Below are positions 56,230 through 64,000 of a stretch of 64,000 bases of DNA, piece after piece. The number at the start of each line of letters is the position of its first letter. Within the stretch, counting starts at the first letter, position 1. Below the pieces are notes generated by a model. That model was given only the letters and a program-made list of their open reading frames with translations. It was not told the origin of the DNA and made no database searches. This DNA is from Flagellimonas pacifica (lineage in GTDB: Bacteria; Bacteroidota; Bacteroidia; Flavobacteriales; Flavobacteriaceae), in contig NZ_OBEH01000001.1 in NCBI RefSeq assembly GCF_900215465.1, positions 124,001 to 188,000 on the forward strand, in the 5' to 3' direction. Both the position numbers and the translations under genes were made by a program.

Positions 56230-56844
56230 CTATTCTTCTTCGTTAACCTTTTCTCTAATGGTCATTAACCCATATGTTTTATGGGCCTTAAAATAATTGA
56301 ACTCTCTATTAAGATCCAATCCCTCCCCATCCATTACCGAACCATCTTCTAGGTTGGTGTAAGTGAAGGCCTCCTCAGTAAAAATCCAATTGTTTGACTG
56401 ATCAAAAAATAATTGCGGGGTTTCCAATTTTTTTCCATCATGGGTTTCTATGACCACATTGCCCTGCAGGTCTATTAAATTGGTCTGGGAATAAATAATT
56501 CCATAATCTGCGGTTATTACACTTTTCTGATTTTTTTCATCAAAAAAGTCAACTTTCAATCCATCTGGAAAGGTTCTGTATTTAAAGCTCTGATTATCAA
56601 AATTTTCCGTGACAGGACTATTCAAAACAGCTATTACCTTGGTTTTTGATGAATCCAAGCTACTCATTTCTTTTGGAGATTCTGTATAGGTAAGCTTATA
56701 ATTTTCGGCAACCCATTGTGGGAAAACAGGCTTTACCGCCTCTTCTCCAACCCGTTTGTAGTTGTCCTTACAGGATATAAAAAGGATTGCCACGGTAAAA
56801 ACCGTGGCAAAACACTTTATTTTATTCTTAGATGTCCGTTTCAC
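56230..56844 (-). CDS. lptC: LPS export protein LptC
   Basis: LptC is the membrane-anchored periplasmic part of the LptBFGC exporter. The 204-aa protein has an N-terminal lipoprotein-like signal (VFTVAILFISC) and the jelly-roll LptC domain (DGLKVDFFDEKNQKSVITADYGIIY, LIDLQGNVVIETHDGKKLETPQLFFD). A lipobox-type anchor in place of a simple helix is common in Bacteroidota LptC. It precedes the small membrane protein and follows the TPR gene by 1 nt. Confidence 0.93.
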   Translation of the reverse strand: MKRTSKNKIKCFATVFTVAILFISCKDNYKRVGEEAVKPVFPQWVAENYKLTYTESPKEMSSLDSSKTKVIAVLNSPVTENFDNQSFKYRTFPDGLKVDFFDEKNQKSVITADYGIIYSQTNLIDLQGNVVIETHDGKKLETPQLFFDQSNNWIFTEEAFTYTNLEDGSVMDGEGLDLNREFNYFKAHKTYGLMTIREKVNEEE

Positions 56845-56845
56845 A

Positions 56846-58216
56846 TTACAAACTGGGCACTTTAACGCTACCGCCTACCCAACAATTAAAAGTAATTCTT
56901 TGTCCTGCCTTTCCAGAGCTGAATATCATCTCTTTAGTAGGTGCTTTTGCAGAATAACTTGCTGCAGATTTATTGGCCCTACCACTTAAAGATGGGTCTA
57001 CCCTACCTGCTTTTCTTGCCATCTCTGCGGCTTTCCAGTAGATTGCTCTTTTTTCAAAGGCTGTTGCTCCACAAGCATTGGCACTACCCGCATAAAGGTT
57101 TGCAATTAACAAATATGCTTTTCCGTTTGCCGGATTGGCATCAATTGCTTTTAAGGCATAACTCCTAGCTTGCGATTTGCTGCTTCTTCTAACGGTAGTC
57201 GCAATTTTATATAGAATGTTAGATTTTCTATGTGAATCTGTTTCCAATTCAACTGCCTTGTTAAAGTCCGCAATAGCGCCTTTACTGTCTCCTGATTTTT
57301 GCTTTAATACACCTCCGTACATATAGGCATCTGCAGAGGGATCTAAAGCTAGCTGAGCTTCAAATAGTTTTCTAAACATTGGGTCATCTGTACATTCTTT
57401 AGAAAACATCCTACCCACAGCTCTTTTTACCCAGTTTACGTCGCCCTTTTTCTCCTCATAGCTTTTCTCATAAAGCGGAATTAAGTTGCCACAATCTGCA
57501 AGGGCTCCTAATTTAGAGTCTATACTTCCGGCAATCTTACCATAAGATTTTGAGTTTACGGTTGCCGCTCTAAACTGTCTTTTTTCTTTGGATGTCATTG
57601 TTCCCAGTGAATCTTTAGGAAGCAACTTAGTAACAATGTTAGTCAGCTTTTTATTTTCCTCTTCCACCTTTTCAGTCACATTATCATAAACATCAAATAC
57701 TTCCTGAAGGTCCTTTTTACCAGTTCCGTGTAAATCTACCAAGGTTGAAAAGTATAGGTATAGGGCTTTAGGGTTTTTAAAGTTTTTTGCATCTTCTTTA
57801 AATGCATTTCCAAGCATATTATAGAGTTGTTCATCCGATGCCATCTTGTTGTCATAGGACAAAAGTGCCTTATCAATAGCAACTCCTGCTTTACTAAATT
57901 TCTTAGGGAAGTATTTTAGGCTATTATCATATAATGACATTAAATCCTGGATGTATCCATCTTTATCGGTTCCAGAGGAGTTCTTGATTTTATGGGAAAG
58001 GATTTTTTCTCCATAAGAAAAATTGGCCTTGTTTATATCTGGGCAACTTTCATAAACCATTTTCCATGGCTCGTATGCAGCATCGTAGTTTTTAACTTTT
58101 GCGTGTTCTGCGTAAATGGAAAGATTGGTCATACACTCAGGGTTTTGAGCTTGAGCCATACTTAATCCAATCGACATAAAGATCGCTATCATCGTTAAGT
58201 AGTTTTTCTTCGTCAT
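56846..58216 (-). CDS. Exported tetratricopeptide-repeat protein
   Basis: A 456-aa protein with a signal peptide (LTMIAIFMSIGLSMAQAQ). It has several TPR-like units, clearest in DAYMYGGVLKQKSGDSKGAIADFNKAVEL and the following SKSQARSYALKAIDANPANGKAYLL. The start is ATG at 58216; a longer frame adds ten codons without a better signal. It is part of the coaX operon between the outer-membrane protein and lptC. Function unknown; periplasmic scaffolding is possible. Confidence 0.87.
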   Translation of the reverse strand: MTKKNYLTMIAIFMSIGLSMAQAQNPECMTNLSIYAEHAKVKNYDAAYEPWKMVYESCPDINKANFSYGEKILSHKIKNSSGTDKDGYIQDLMSLYDNSLKYFPKKFSKAGVAIDKALLSYDNKMASDEQLYNMLGNAFKEDAKNFKNPKALYLYFSTLVDLHGTGKKDLQEVFDVYDNVTEKVEEENKKLTNIVTKLLPKDSLGTMTSKEKRQFRAATVNSKSYGKIAGSIDSKLGALADCGNLIPLYEKSYEEKKGDVNWVKRAVGRMFSKECTDDPMFRKLFEAQLALDPSADAYMYGGVLKQKSGDSKGAIADFNKAVELETDSHRKSNILYKIATTVRRSSKSQARSYALKAIDANPANGKAYLLIANLYAGSANACGATAFEKRAIYWKAAEMARKAGRVDPSLSGRANKSAASYSAKAPTKEMIFSSGKAGQRITFNCWVGGSVKVPSL

Positions 58217-58320
58217 CTTACTAATTTTAAAGTGGTTAATGTACAAATTTTAATGAAAAAATCATCTTAAAAGGAACATATATTGGTGGTTATTTATAGA
58301 TTTTTCAAAAATGGTTCTTA

Positions 58321-59586
58321 TTAATTTATTCTTCTTTTAACAAACCATCTGTCATTTAGAGATAATCCCACATTGATTTTAAGATAATCCTCCCTGATTA
58401 GGCTTGCATCTGTCGTTCCCCTTCTTCCCAACTCAAATCCTACATTCAAATTGGAAAAGCTATTCCCCAACGGCAACCCAAGTCCAAAAGTTATGCCAAA
58501 GTTATTTATCTCTTTGTTGTTCACTTCTAAACCTGTAACGTCATACTTAAGTCCTGCTCTATACGTAATCCTTTTGAAATAGCTGGAAAGTGAGGTATAC
58601 TCAGGAATAAAATATCCACCTAAAGAATAGGTGTTGGCGTCTTTGTAGGTCACATTTTCCAATCCTAAAAAACGGTTTTCAAAATCACTGAACTTTTGGA
58701 AACTATATTCTCCTCCAGCGAACCATTTTTTATCCTCTCCAAAGCCCAATCCAAGGGTAGTCCTTGTAGGTATCTTCAGTTCTGTATTTTTTAGGTTAGA
58801 GGCATCCAAATCAACATCAATGACCTCAACATCGGTACCATTTACCAAAGAAAACGAACCTAATCGTTCTGAATTTGTTGATATTAAGTTTCCTTGGGTG
58901 TTCACTAAAACAGAGGTATATAAAGTATACTTATCTTTTATGGTAGGGGTATAGTTTACCGCATAGTTAAAATCATAACCACTTATACGGGATTCTCTGC
59001 TATTCAAAGTTCCAAATTGCACGTCTTCCACACTTTGTATCCTTCTATACTCTAACGTTCCAAAATTAAAATTCGCAGTTACTCCCAGACTCAGGTTCTT
59101 TATTGGCTCATAGCCAAAGGATAGGTATGCTCTGTTAAGACCTCCTTCTCCAGTGAATGCGTTGGTTACCAATTGTCCATCAACATTTTGGCTCTCGGAA
59201 ATTAAATTGTACCCTACCGAAGATAAAGGCATAAGACCAAAGCCCATTCCTGCATTTTTTGCAATAGGAAATCCTATGGCCAAATAGTCTAAACTGGTTA
59301 CTGAAACGTTTTGTTTTTCCGTGAAATCTTCAAGCCTATATTGAGTATTGGAAATTCCTGCTGTATATACAGTCAACCGTAATTTAGAATAAGCGGCAGG
59401 GTTGTTCAAGTTAATATGGATACTATCGCCATACATGCTCAGCCCCCCCATCATTTGGTTTTCAACCGTACCATTGTTCCTAAGATCTCCAATTCCAAAA
59501 AATGAATATGGTGATATAGTACCGTTTTGCGCAAAAATGCCATGTGCAGTTACGCAAAAAAAAGCAATCAAAAATTTCTTAACCAT
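58321..59586 (-). CDS. Outer-membrane beta-barrel protein (PorV/FadL-like)
   Basis: A 421-aa protein with a signal peptide (LIAFFCVTAHGIFAQ). NGTISPYSFFGIGDLRNNG and LNNPAAYSKLRLTVY resemble the N-terminal plug region of the FadL/PorV-like barrels of Bacteroidota. The rest consists of alternating amphipathic strands. It starts directly next to the coaX stop (no gap). It could transport hydrophobic compounds or act in envelope assembly; neither is shown. Confidence 0.78.
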   Translation of the reverse strand: MVKKFLIAFFCVTAHGIFAQNGTISPYSFFGIGDLRNNGTVENQMMGGLSMYGDSIHINLNNPAAYSKLRLTVYTAGISNTQYRLEDFTEKQNVSVTSLDYLAIGFPIAKNAGMGFGLMPLSSVGYNLISESQNVDGQLVTNAFTGEGGLNRAYLSFGYEPIKNLSLGVTANFNFGTLEYRRIQSVEDVQFGTLNSRESRISGYDFNYAVNYTPTIKDKYTLYTSVLVNTQGNLISTNSERLGSFSLVNGTDVEVIDVDLDASNLKNTELKIPTRTTLGLGFGEDKKWFAGGEYSFQKFSDFENRFLGLENVTYKDANTYSLGGYFIPEYTSLSSYFKRITYRAGLKYDVTGLEVNNKEINNFGITFGLGLPLGNSFSNLNVGFELGRRGTTDASLIREDYLKINVGLSLNDRWFVKRRIN

Positions 59587-60315
59587 CTAGCGTTTATTGT
59601 ATTCCAGCAAGTAATTTAGCCCCTCCAAGAGAAATTTAGAATTCGCAAATATGGTATTTTTTAGCCGTTTAGCAAAAAAATGAGAGTCTCCGCCTGTTAA
59701 AATAACTGTTAAATCTTGAAAGCGAGTTCTATACTGACTTATTACGCCATCTAATTCTTGTAAAGCTCCATTAACAACCCCACTGTGCATGCTGGTTTGG
59801 GTTGAATTTCCAATAAAATCCAAAATATCTTCTAACTGCAACAGTGGAAGCTTTGCGGTTTGGTTGTGCAAGGCTTTATAGCGCATCCGTATTCCTGGAG
59901 AAATTGCACCTCCAACATACTCGCCAGAATCGTTGATCATATCGTAAGTTATACACGTTCCCGCATCGATAACCAAAGTGTTTTTTCTTGGATTTTGATA
60001 AAATGCGGCAGCGGCCAAAGCAATACGGTCCATACCCAAGGTATTTGGAGTGGCGTAACTATTTTTAAAAGGTATTTTTGATTCACTTGAAAGTACATGG
60101 ACCTTACAGAACAATGAAACAATGTCGCGTTCCTTTTTTTCTAAAGGTCCTACAGAAGAAATCAAAGCATGGTCAATCTTGGGGTATTGCTCAAAGAGTT
60201 CCTTTATTTTAGACAAAAAAATATTAGATTCCGAACCCTGGTCAAATATGATTGTGCCATTTTCGAAAACGGCGTACTTTATTAAGGTGTTTCCAATGTC
60301 GATAACCAAGTTCAT
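59587..60315 (-). CDS. coaX: Type III pantothenate kinase
   Basis: First step of coenzyme A synthesis. The 242-aa protein starts MNLVIDIGNTLIKYAVFENG, containing the phosphate-binding motif. GMDRIALAAAAFYQNP and TLVIDAGTCITYDMI are further ASKHA motifs of CoaX. I chose ATG at 60315 because the family begins at that point; the longer frame adds 15 unrelated residues. It heads the operon that runs to the CNNM/CBS gene, and is divergent from tRNA-Phe. Confidence 0.96.
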   Translation of the reverse strand: MNLVIDIGNTLIKYAVFENGTIIFDQGSESNIFLSKIKELFEQYPKIDHALISSVGPLEKKERDIVSLFCKVHVLSSESKIPFKNSYATPNTLGMDRIALAAAAFYQNPRKNTLVIDAGTCITYDMINDSGEYVGGAISPGIRMRYKALHNQTAKLPLLQLEDILDFIGNSTQTSMHSGVVNGALQELDGVISQYRTRFQDLTVILTGGDSHFFAKRLKNTIFANSKFLLEGLNYLLEYNKR

Positions 60316-60367
60316 ACTGCAAAGATGGAGAATTGAAAAAAAACCCTTGCCTTTTTTCAAGTTTTTG

Positions 60368-60398
60368 TTTGTATATCCTAATTTTGAAATTATATTTG
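60368..60398 (+). promoter_or_regulatory. Promoter of tRNA-Phe
   Basis: TTTG at 60368-60371, a spacer of exactly 19 nt and TATATTTG at 60391-60398 form a perfect Bacteroidota vegetative promoter. The tRNA starts 19 nt further on. Confidence 0.8.
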
Positions 60399-60416
60399 CA
60401 CCCGCTTTATGAGCAT

Positions 60417-60489
<73 letters not shown>

Positions 60490-60496
60490 CTAGAAA

Positions 60497-60543
60497 AAAA
60501 TCGCAATTATCTTAAAACTAAGATATTGCGATTTTCTTGTTTT
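60497..60543. terminator. Terminator after tRNA-Phe
   Basis: AAAATCGCAATTATCTTA pairs with TAAGATATTGCGATTTT (one bulged base) and is followed by a T-rich tail. It lies 7 nt after the tRNA. The A-tract on its left could let it also end the minus-strand RidA operon. Confidence 0.82.
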
Positions 60544-60559
60544 ATAGGTTTAACGGAAG

Positions 60560-61138
60560 TTATTCCACCTCAACAATCATTTCAATTTCCACTGCAATAT
60601 TACTAGGTAAGGATCCCATTCCAACGGCTGCACGAGCGTGTTTTCCTTTTTCACCAAAAACCGCCACCATTAAATCAGAGTATCCGTTGATTACTTTCGG
60701 ATGATCGGTAAAATCCGGAGTGGCATTTACCATGCCCAGTACTTTAACAATCCGTTTTACCTTGCTCAAATCGCCCAGCTCAGCTTTAAGTACTGAAAGT
60801 TGGTTGATGGCCGTAACCCTAGCTGCATAATATCCTTCTTCAATGGATAAATCCGCTCCAATCTTCCCAGTAATATTTTCTCCGTTAGACTGCAAAGGTC
60901 CCTTTCCAGCCATAAAAATCAAATTTCCAGTACGCACAGCATTGACGTAATTGGCCACAGGAGCAGAGGGTGTACTAAGCTCAATGCCCAATTCTTTTAG
61001 TTTGCCTTCTGGGTTGTAATCAGAAATTGCTTTTTCTTCAACAATATCCTCTTTGGGAGTTTCTTGTTTTTTCTGTTGCGACTGTTCGCAGGAAATCATC
61101 AGTACTAAAACAAGGATTCCCGAAAAATAGGTTTTCAT
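60560..61138 (-). CDS. RidA-family lipoprotein
   Basis: A 192-aa protein with a lipobox signal (LVLVLMISC, Cys17) and a RidA (YjgF/YER057c/UK114) domain. TGNLIFMAGKGPLQSNG starts the domain and GKHARAAVGMGSLPSNIAVEIEMIVEVE ends it, with an Arg at the position used by RidA enzymes. RidA normally hydrolyses reactive imines in the cytosol, so a lipid-anchored form is unusual. ATG at 61138 is the start of the signal peptide. It is the last gene of the exported cluster. Confidence 0.88.
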   Translation of the reverse strand: MKTYFSGILVLVLMISCEQSQQKKQETPKEDIVEEKAISDYNPEGKLKELGIELSTPSAPVANYVNAVRTGNLIFMAGKGPLQSNGENITGKIGADLSIEEGYYAARVTAINQLSVLKAELGDLSKVKRIVKVLGMVNATPDFTDHPKVINGYSDLMVAVFGEKGKHARAAVGMGSLPSNIAVEIEMIVEVE

Positions 61139-61167
61139 GGTCAAAAATTTATACGATTTGCATAAAA

Positions 61168-62400
61168 TTAAGCGTTTTCCAACACTTCCTTCACTCTTTG
61201 CGCAACGATTCTTTCCTGACCGGGAACCATCATCCATGTGGTAATGCCAATGGTATCTTTGTTTCCCACTGTGGCTATGGAAGGGTGACCATCCTTCAAT
61301 TTCTTTCGTGCATCTTCTGCCGTGATTTTCACCACATTTTCATCCCATGTAATCCTCAAAGAAGGCACATGGTTGGCATGGGGCGGTACATGAATTTCAG
61401 TTTTCACACCTTTTACCGACAAGGCACTATCACTAATCAGTTTTATCTGACTTTCCCATAGTTTCCATTCTGCATCATGGTCTTTTTGCAAATAAGTTTC
61501 CACAGCTGCCAGCATCCCCAACACTTCTTCTTTATTTACTTTCATACCTCTACCTATGGTAGTTCCCCTAGGAGGAGTATGCAACCTGGCTGCTTCTATA
61601 TGTTTACGTTTGCCCAACAGAAGTCCAGCACTCTGTGGCCCTCGAATTCCCTTTCCTCCTGAAAAAGCAACCAAATCAAACCCCATTTTGGTAAACTTAA
61701 ATAAGTTCTCCACCGGAGGTACATCAGCAGCACAATCAATAAAGGTTGGTATTCCATGTTTTTTACCCACGGCCACAAATTCTTCCCTTTTAATTTCCCC
61801 TTCTTCGGTATTCGCATTCAAAAACCAAAGCATTGCAGTATTCTTGTTGATGGCTTTTTCCAACTCTTTTGCTGTTTTTACCCGAACCAACTTACCACCA
61901 ACATTAGTCAAAGCTTGGGAATATCCAATATTATGCGCTTCTTGAAGGATTACCTCATTTTTAAGCCCCGTAGTGTCAGGAAGTTGAGAAACTTTACTGG
62001 TATCCATTCCGCATAAAACTCCAGCCATACCAATAGACATAGCTCCAAAAGCTCCTGAGGTTACCGTGGCATACTCACATTCCAATAATTCGGCGATACG
62101 CTCTCCAACTTTATCCTGAAGCTCATCCAAATCTACGTACTCTGTAGCTCCAAAAGTAATAGCAGACAATACATTATCTGACATCAAAGAACCCGTCATA
62201 GAGGTATAGGTGCCCGCAGCATTGATAAATGTCCGCAAACCTAATTCTTTAAAAAAATTACGAGACGCAGGTGTTTCAACTGCAGCATGCATCATTTGTG
62301 GGGTAAGCAATCCTGTTCCCACCAATCCACCAACAACAGGGAGACTGGAGAGTGTTTTTAACAATTTTCTTCTAGTAAGTTTATCTTGTGATTTTTTCAT
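61168..62400 (-). CDS. Tat-exported PLP-dependent enzyme of the SelA / ammonia-lyase-like fold
   Basis: A 410-aa fold-type I PLP enzyme with an N-terminal Tat signal (LTRRKLLKTLSSLPVVGG). FINAAGTYTSMTG and the Lys in SGGKGIRGPQSAG (Lys250) with Asp222 for the pyridine nitrogen are visible. It looks closer to D-glucosaminate-6-phosphate ammonia lyase and SelA-like proteins than to typical aminotransferases. Its substrate is unknown. Export by Tat fits a cofactor-loaded enzyme. It lies between two RidA genes, which suggests that it produces an imine or enamine intermediate. Confidence 0.85.
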   Translation of the reverse strand: MKKSQDKLTRRKLLKTLSSLPVVGGLVGTGLLTPQMMHAAVETPASRNFFKELGLRTFINAAGTYTSMTGSLMSDNVLSAITFGATEYVDLDELQDKVGERIAELLECEYATVTSGAFGAMSIGMAGVLCGMDTSKVSQLPDTTGLKNEVILQEAHNIGYSQALTNVGGKLVRVKTAKELEKAINKNTAMLWFLNANTEEGEIKREEFVAVGKKHGIPTFIDCAADVPPVENLFKFTKMGFDLVAFSGGKGIRGPQSAGLLLGKRKHIEAARLHTPPRGTTIGRGMKVNKEEVLGMLAAVETYLQKDHDAEWKLWESQIKLISDSALSVKGVKTEIHVPPHANHVPSLRITWDENVVKITAEDARKKLKDGHPSIATVGNKDTIGITTWMMVPGQERIVAQRVKEVLENA

Positions 62401-62412
62401 TTTTCTGTTTTT

Positions 62413-62880
62413 TTAATCTATTGCAGCAATACAATCAATCTCTACTAACGAGTCACCCGGCACTCCACCATAAACAGCTACCGTTGTCCTTACAGGTGGA
62501 TTCTCTCCAAAACGTCCCCTATAAACAGAATTCATGCCATGATAATCTTCCAAATCATGCAGGTACACATTTACCTTTAACACTTTGTCCATGGAAGAGC
62601 CATTCTTCACCAATTCTTTTTCTATCTCTTTCAGCACATGATCTGTATGTGATTTGATATCTCCTTCAAAATGCGCTCCTTTTCCAGCAACGTATAGTGT
62701 ATTGCCATGCTTCACCGCTCCAGAAAAAAGTGGAATCTTTTTGTCCTGTACAATCTCGCCCACCACTTCTTTTTTTGGTTTGGATTCTTTTCCCATGGCT
62801 TTTACCGTACCCACTCCTAATATGGCAGCAACGCCCATCCCTAATTTTTTAAATGCTGATCTTCTATCTGTTTTTTCCAT
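62413..62880 (-). CDS. Tat-exported RidA-family protein
   Basis: A 155-aa protein with a Tat signal (DRRSAFKKLGMGVAAILGVG) before a RidA domain. GNTLYVAGKGAHFEGDI, KVLKVNVYLHDLEDYHGMN and NPPVRTTVAVYGGVPGDSLVEIDCIAAI carry the family's catalytic Arg. It is one of two exported RidA proteins around the PLP enzyme. It probably clears reactive imines in the periplasm; substrate is inferred only. Confidence 0.9.
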   Translation of the reverse strand: MEKTDRRSAFKKLGMGVAAILGVGTVKAMGKESKPKKEVVGEIVQDKKIPLFSGAVKHGNTLYVAGKGAHFEGDIKSHTDHVLKEIEKELVKNGSSMDKVLKVNVYLHDLEDYHGMNSVYRGRFGENPPVRTTVAVYGGVPGDSLVEIDCIAAID

Positions 62881-62922
62881 TTTTAAATTTTTTGGTTTAT
62901 GATTCTTGTCTTCTTATCTACT

Positions 62923-63852
62923 CTACCACATTCGTTTTTTCAATAGTTCCTTAACTTGTTCCTTTGGAACAGGAAGTTCATCTATATGACTCCTTAACCA
63001 TTGAGAAAAGTCTTTTTCAATTTCTTCTGTCCATTTATTATCAATTTGTCCCGGGGTGTATTTCCCTTCTTTCAATCTTGATATTCCGAATAGATCCCTC
63101 AGTCTGACCACTTCTGAAGTTACAACCACTTGTTCCGCCAGATGGGATGGAATAAACATAACTCCTTCTTTTTTAGCCAAAACTATATCACCTGGAAGCA
63201 CCGTAGCAGCTCCCATCCGTATAGGTGTATTAATACTAAGCAGCATCACCTCGGTAAGAAAGGATGGGTCCCACCCCCTGACAAAAGCATTGAACCCTTC
63301 AATTTCCGAAAGTCCTTCCATATCCCGACTAGATGCATTGAACACCACTCCGTTTTTGGATTTGGCATAAATGGAATTCCCCAAATTGTCACCAATCAAA
63401 GTCCCGTTCACAATTTTTCCAAAGGCATCGGCCACATACACATCACCTTCAACCAACATATCAATGGGCCATGAATTGGTGTTACCTATTCTACCATCGG
63501 CTTTCCCTTTTTTCTTTATCTGGTCCGACACATCCGGGCGATTGGGCATGTATTGCACGGTGAGTGCACGACCAACAACGGGCACATCATCATGCAGTGG
63601 TTGCCAACCACTTTCAAACTGATTGTGATAGCCTTCGTTTCTCAATACACCCCACGCTTCTTCTATGGTTACATTTTTCATACGTTCCAGAACGTCATCG
63701 GCCACTTTAGGCCTGCCATCTTCAAATCGTTCCCCTGTCCATTGAGGTGTGAGGAATACCATCTGTTCTTTGGAAAGGGTTTGTGCGGTCACATTTCCAA
63801 AGGCAAACAACATAAGTCCCAAGGAAAAAATTAATCTATAGCTAAACTTCAT
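62923..63852 (-). CDS. Sec-exported RraA-family aldolase-like protein
   Basis: A 309-aa protein with a Sec signal peptide (LIFSLGLMLFAFGNVTAQ). The RraA-like fold (4-hydroxy-4-methyl-2-oxoglutarate/oxaloacetate aldolase relatives) shows in RALTVQYMPNRPD, GNLGNSIYAKSK-type text, FNASSRDMEGLSEI with the conserved Arg-Asp, and PGDIVLAKKEGVMFIPSHLAE. It is longer than RNase-E regulator RraA because of N- and C-terminal extensions. It probably acts on a keto acid. The chosen start is ATG at 63852. It is upstream of the RidA and PLP genes on the same strand. Confidence 0.87.
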   Translation of the reverse strand: MKFSYRLIFSLGLMLFAFGNVTAQTLSKEQMVFLTPQWTGERFEDGRPKVADDVLERMKNVTIEEAWGVLRNEGYHNQFESGWQPLHDDVPVVGRALTVQYMPNRPDVSDQIKKKGKADGRIGNTNSWPIDMLVEGDVYVADAFGKIVNGTLIGDNLGNSIYAKSKNGVVFNASSRDMEGLSEIEGFNAFVRGWDPSFLTEVMLLSINTPIRMGAATVLPGDIVLAKKEGVMFIPSHLAEQVVVTSEVVRLRDLFGISRLKEGKYTPGQIDNKWTEEIEKDFSQWLRSHIDELPVPKEQVKELLKKRMW

Positions 63853-63868
63853 TTTAAAAAATTTGGTT

Positions 63869-64000
63869 CTATTCATTTGATGTTTGTGTTTCTATAGGTT
63901 CATCTGAATTCTTATCCGGGTCTTTGTCTCTCCACCAGGTTGCCAAGGAGGATCCTGAAATGTTCATCCATGGGCCAAAAACGGCTGGTGCCAATCCAAT
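63869..64000 (-). CDS. C-terminal fragment of a probable membrane protein
   Basis: The last 43 codons of a gene entering from the right edge. The visible end is IGLAPAVFGPWMNISGSSLA, then TWWRDKDPDKNSDEPIETQ to a TAG stop at 63869. A hydrophobic stretch followed by a short charged tail fits the end of a membrane transporter, but the family cannot be named. The stop is 16 nt before the RraA start, so it is probably cotranscribed with the exported RidA/PLP/RraA cluster. Confidence 0.6.
   Translation of the reverse strand: MGLAPAVFGPWMNISGSSLATWWRDKDPDKNSDEPIETQTSNE

Overview
The window is a chromosomal segment of a member of the Flavobacteriaceae (phylum Bacteroidota), probably marine. The evidence is the gldK-L-M-N gliding/type IX secretion operon, Bacteroidota promoter elements (TTTG about 19-21 nt upstream of TAnnTTTG), the absence of Shine-Dalgarno leaders, AT-rich DNA, many Bacteroidota lipoproteins, and flavobacterial families such as HYC_CC_PP, GYDIA kinase and LVIVD repeats. 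Genus cannot be settled from the sequence alone. Coding density is high, no intergenic gap exceeds 300 bases, and I see no prophage, insertion sequence or CRISPR array.

Layout. 1-8183 (minus): topA, an arginase-fold protein with lost metal ligands, then gldK, gldL, gldM and gldN (cut by the window edge). 8304-9560: LVIVD-repeat lipoprotein. 9697-12966 (plus): secreted sulfatase-modifying-like protein plus two Tat-exported sugar enzymes. 13051-19861 (plus): miaB, a sigma-54 activator, lptE, an uncharacterised gene, secG, groES, groEL. 20048-23525: GH18 chitinase-like enzyme and a DUF4838 lipoprotein. 23548-25601 (minus): DUF3179 lipoprotein and an outer-membrane protein. 25672-29505 (minus): heavy-metal cluster of HMA-MauE fusion, HMA protein, a TonB-dependent receptor broken by a frameshift, and a HYC_CC_PP protein. 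29648-37386 (plus): GAF protein, purH, then mreB-mreC-mreD-mrdA-rodA. 37383-40473 (minus): endonuclease and tail-specific protease. 40680-45460 (plus): surE, small membrane protein, lpxB, NlpC/P60 lipoprotein, comEC. 45461-49169 (minus): POT transporter and DPP-IV-like peptidase. 49328-52306 (plus): HMG-CoA reductase, GYDIA kinase, B1 metallo-beta-lactamase. 52362-60315 (minus): PpiD/SurA-like chaperone, CNNM/CBS protein, small membrane protein, lptC, TPR protein, outer-membrane protein, coaX. 60417-60489: tRNA-Phe. 60560-64000 (minus): lipoprotein RidA, Tat-exported PLP enzyme, Tat-exported RidA, Sec-exported RraA and the end of a probable membrane protein.

Most of the window is envelope biology: surface motility and secretion, LPS export (lptE, lptC, lpxB), wall elongation, periplasmic folding and proteolysis, and uptake of metals, peptides and polysaccharide products. 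The points most worth following up are the exported RidA/PLP/RidA/RraA module, the degenerate arginase-fold protein between topA and gldK, the lipoprotein metallo-beta-lactamase with a complete B1 zinc site, the single-base frameshift in the metal-cluster receptor, and several structured intergenic elements.
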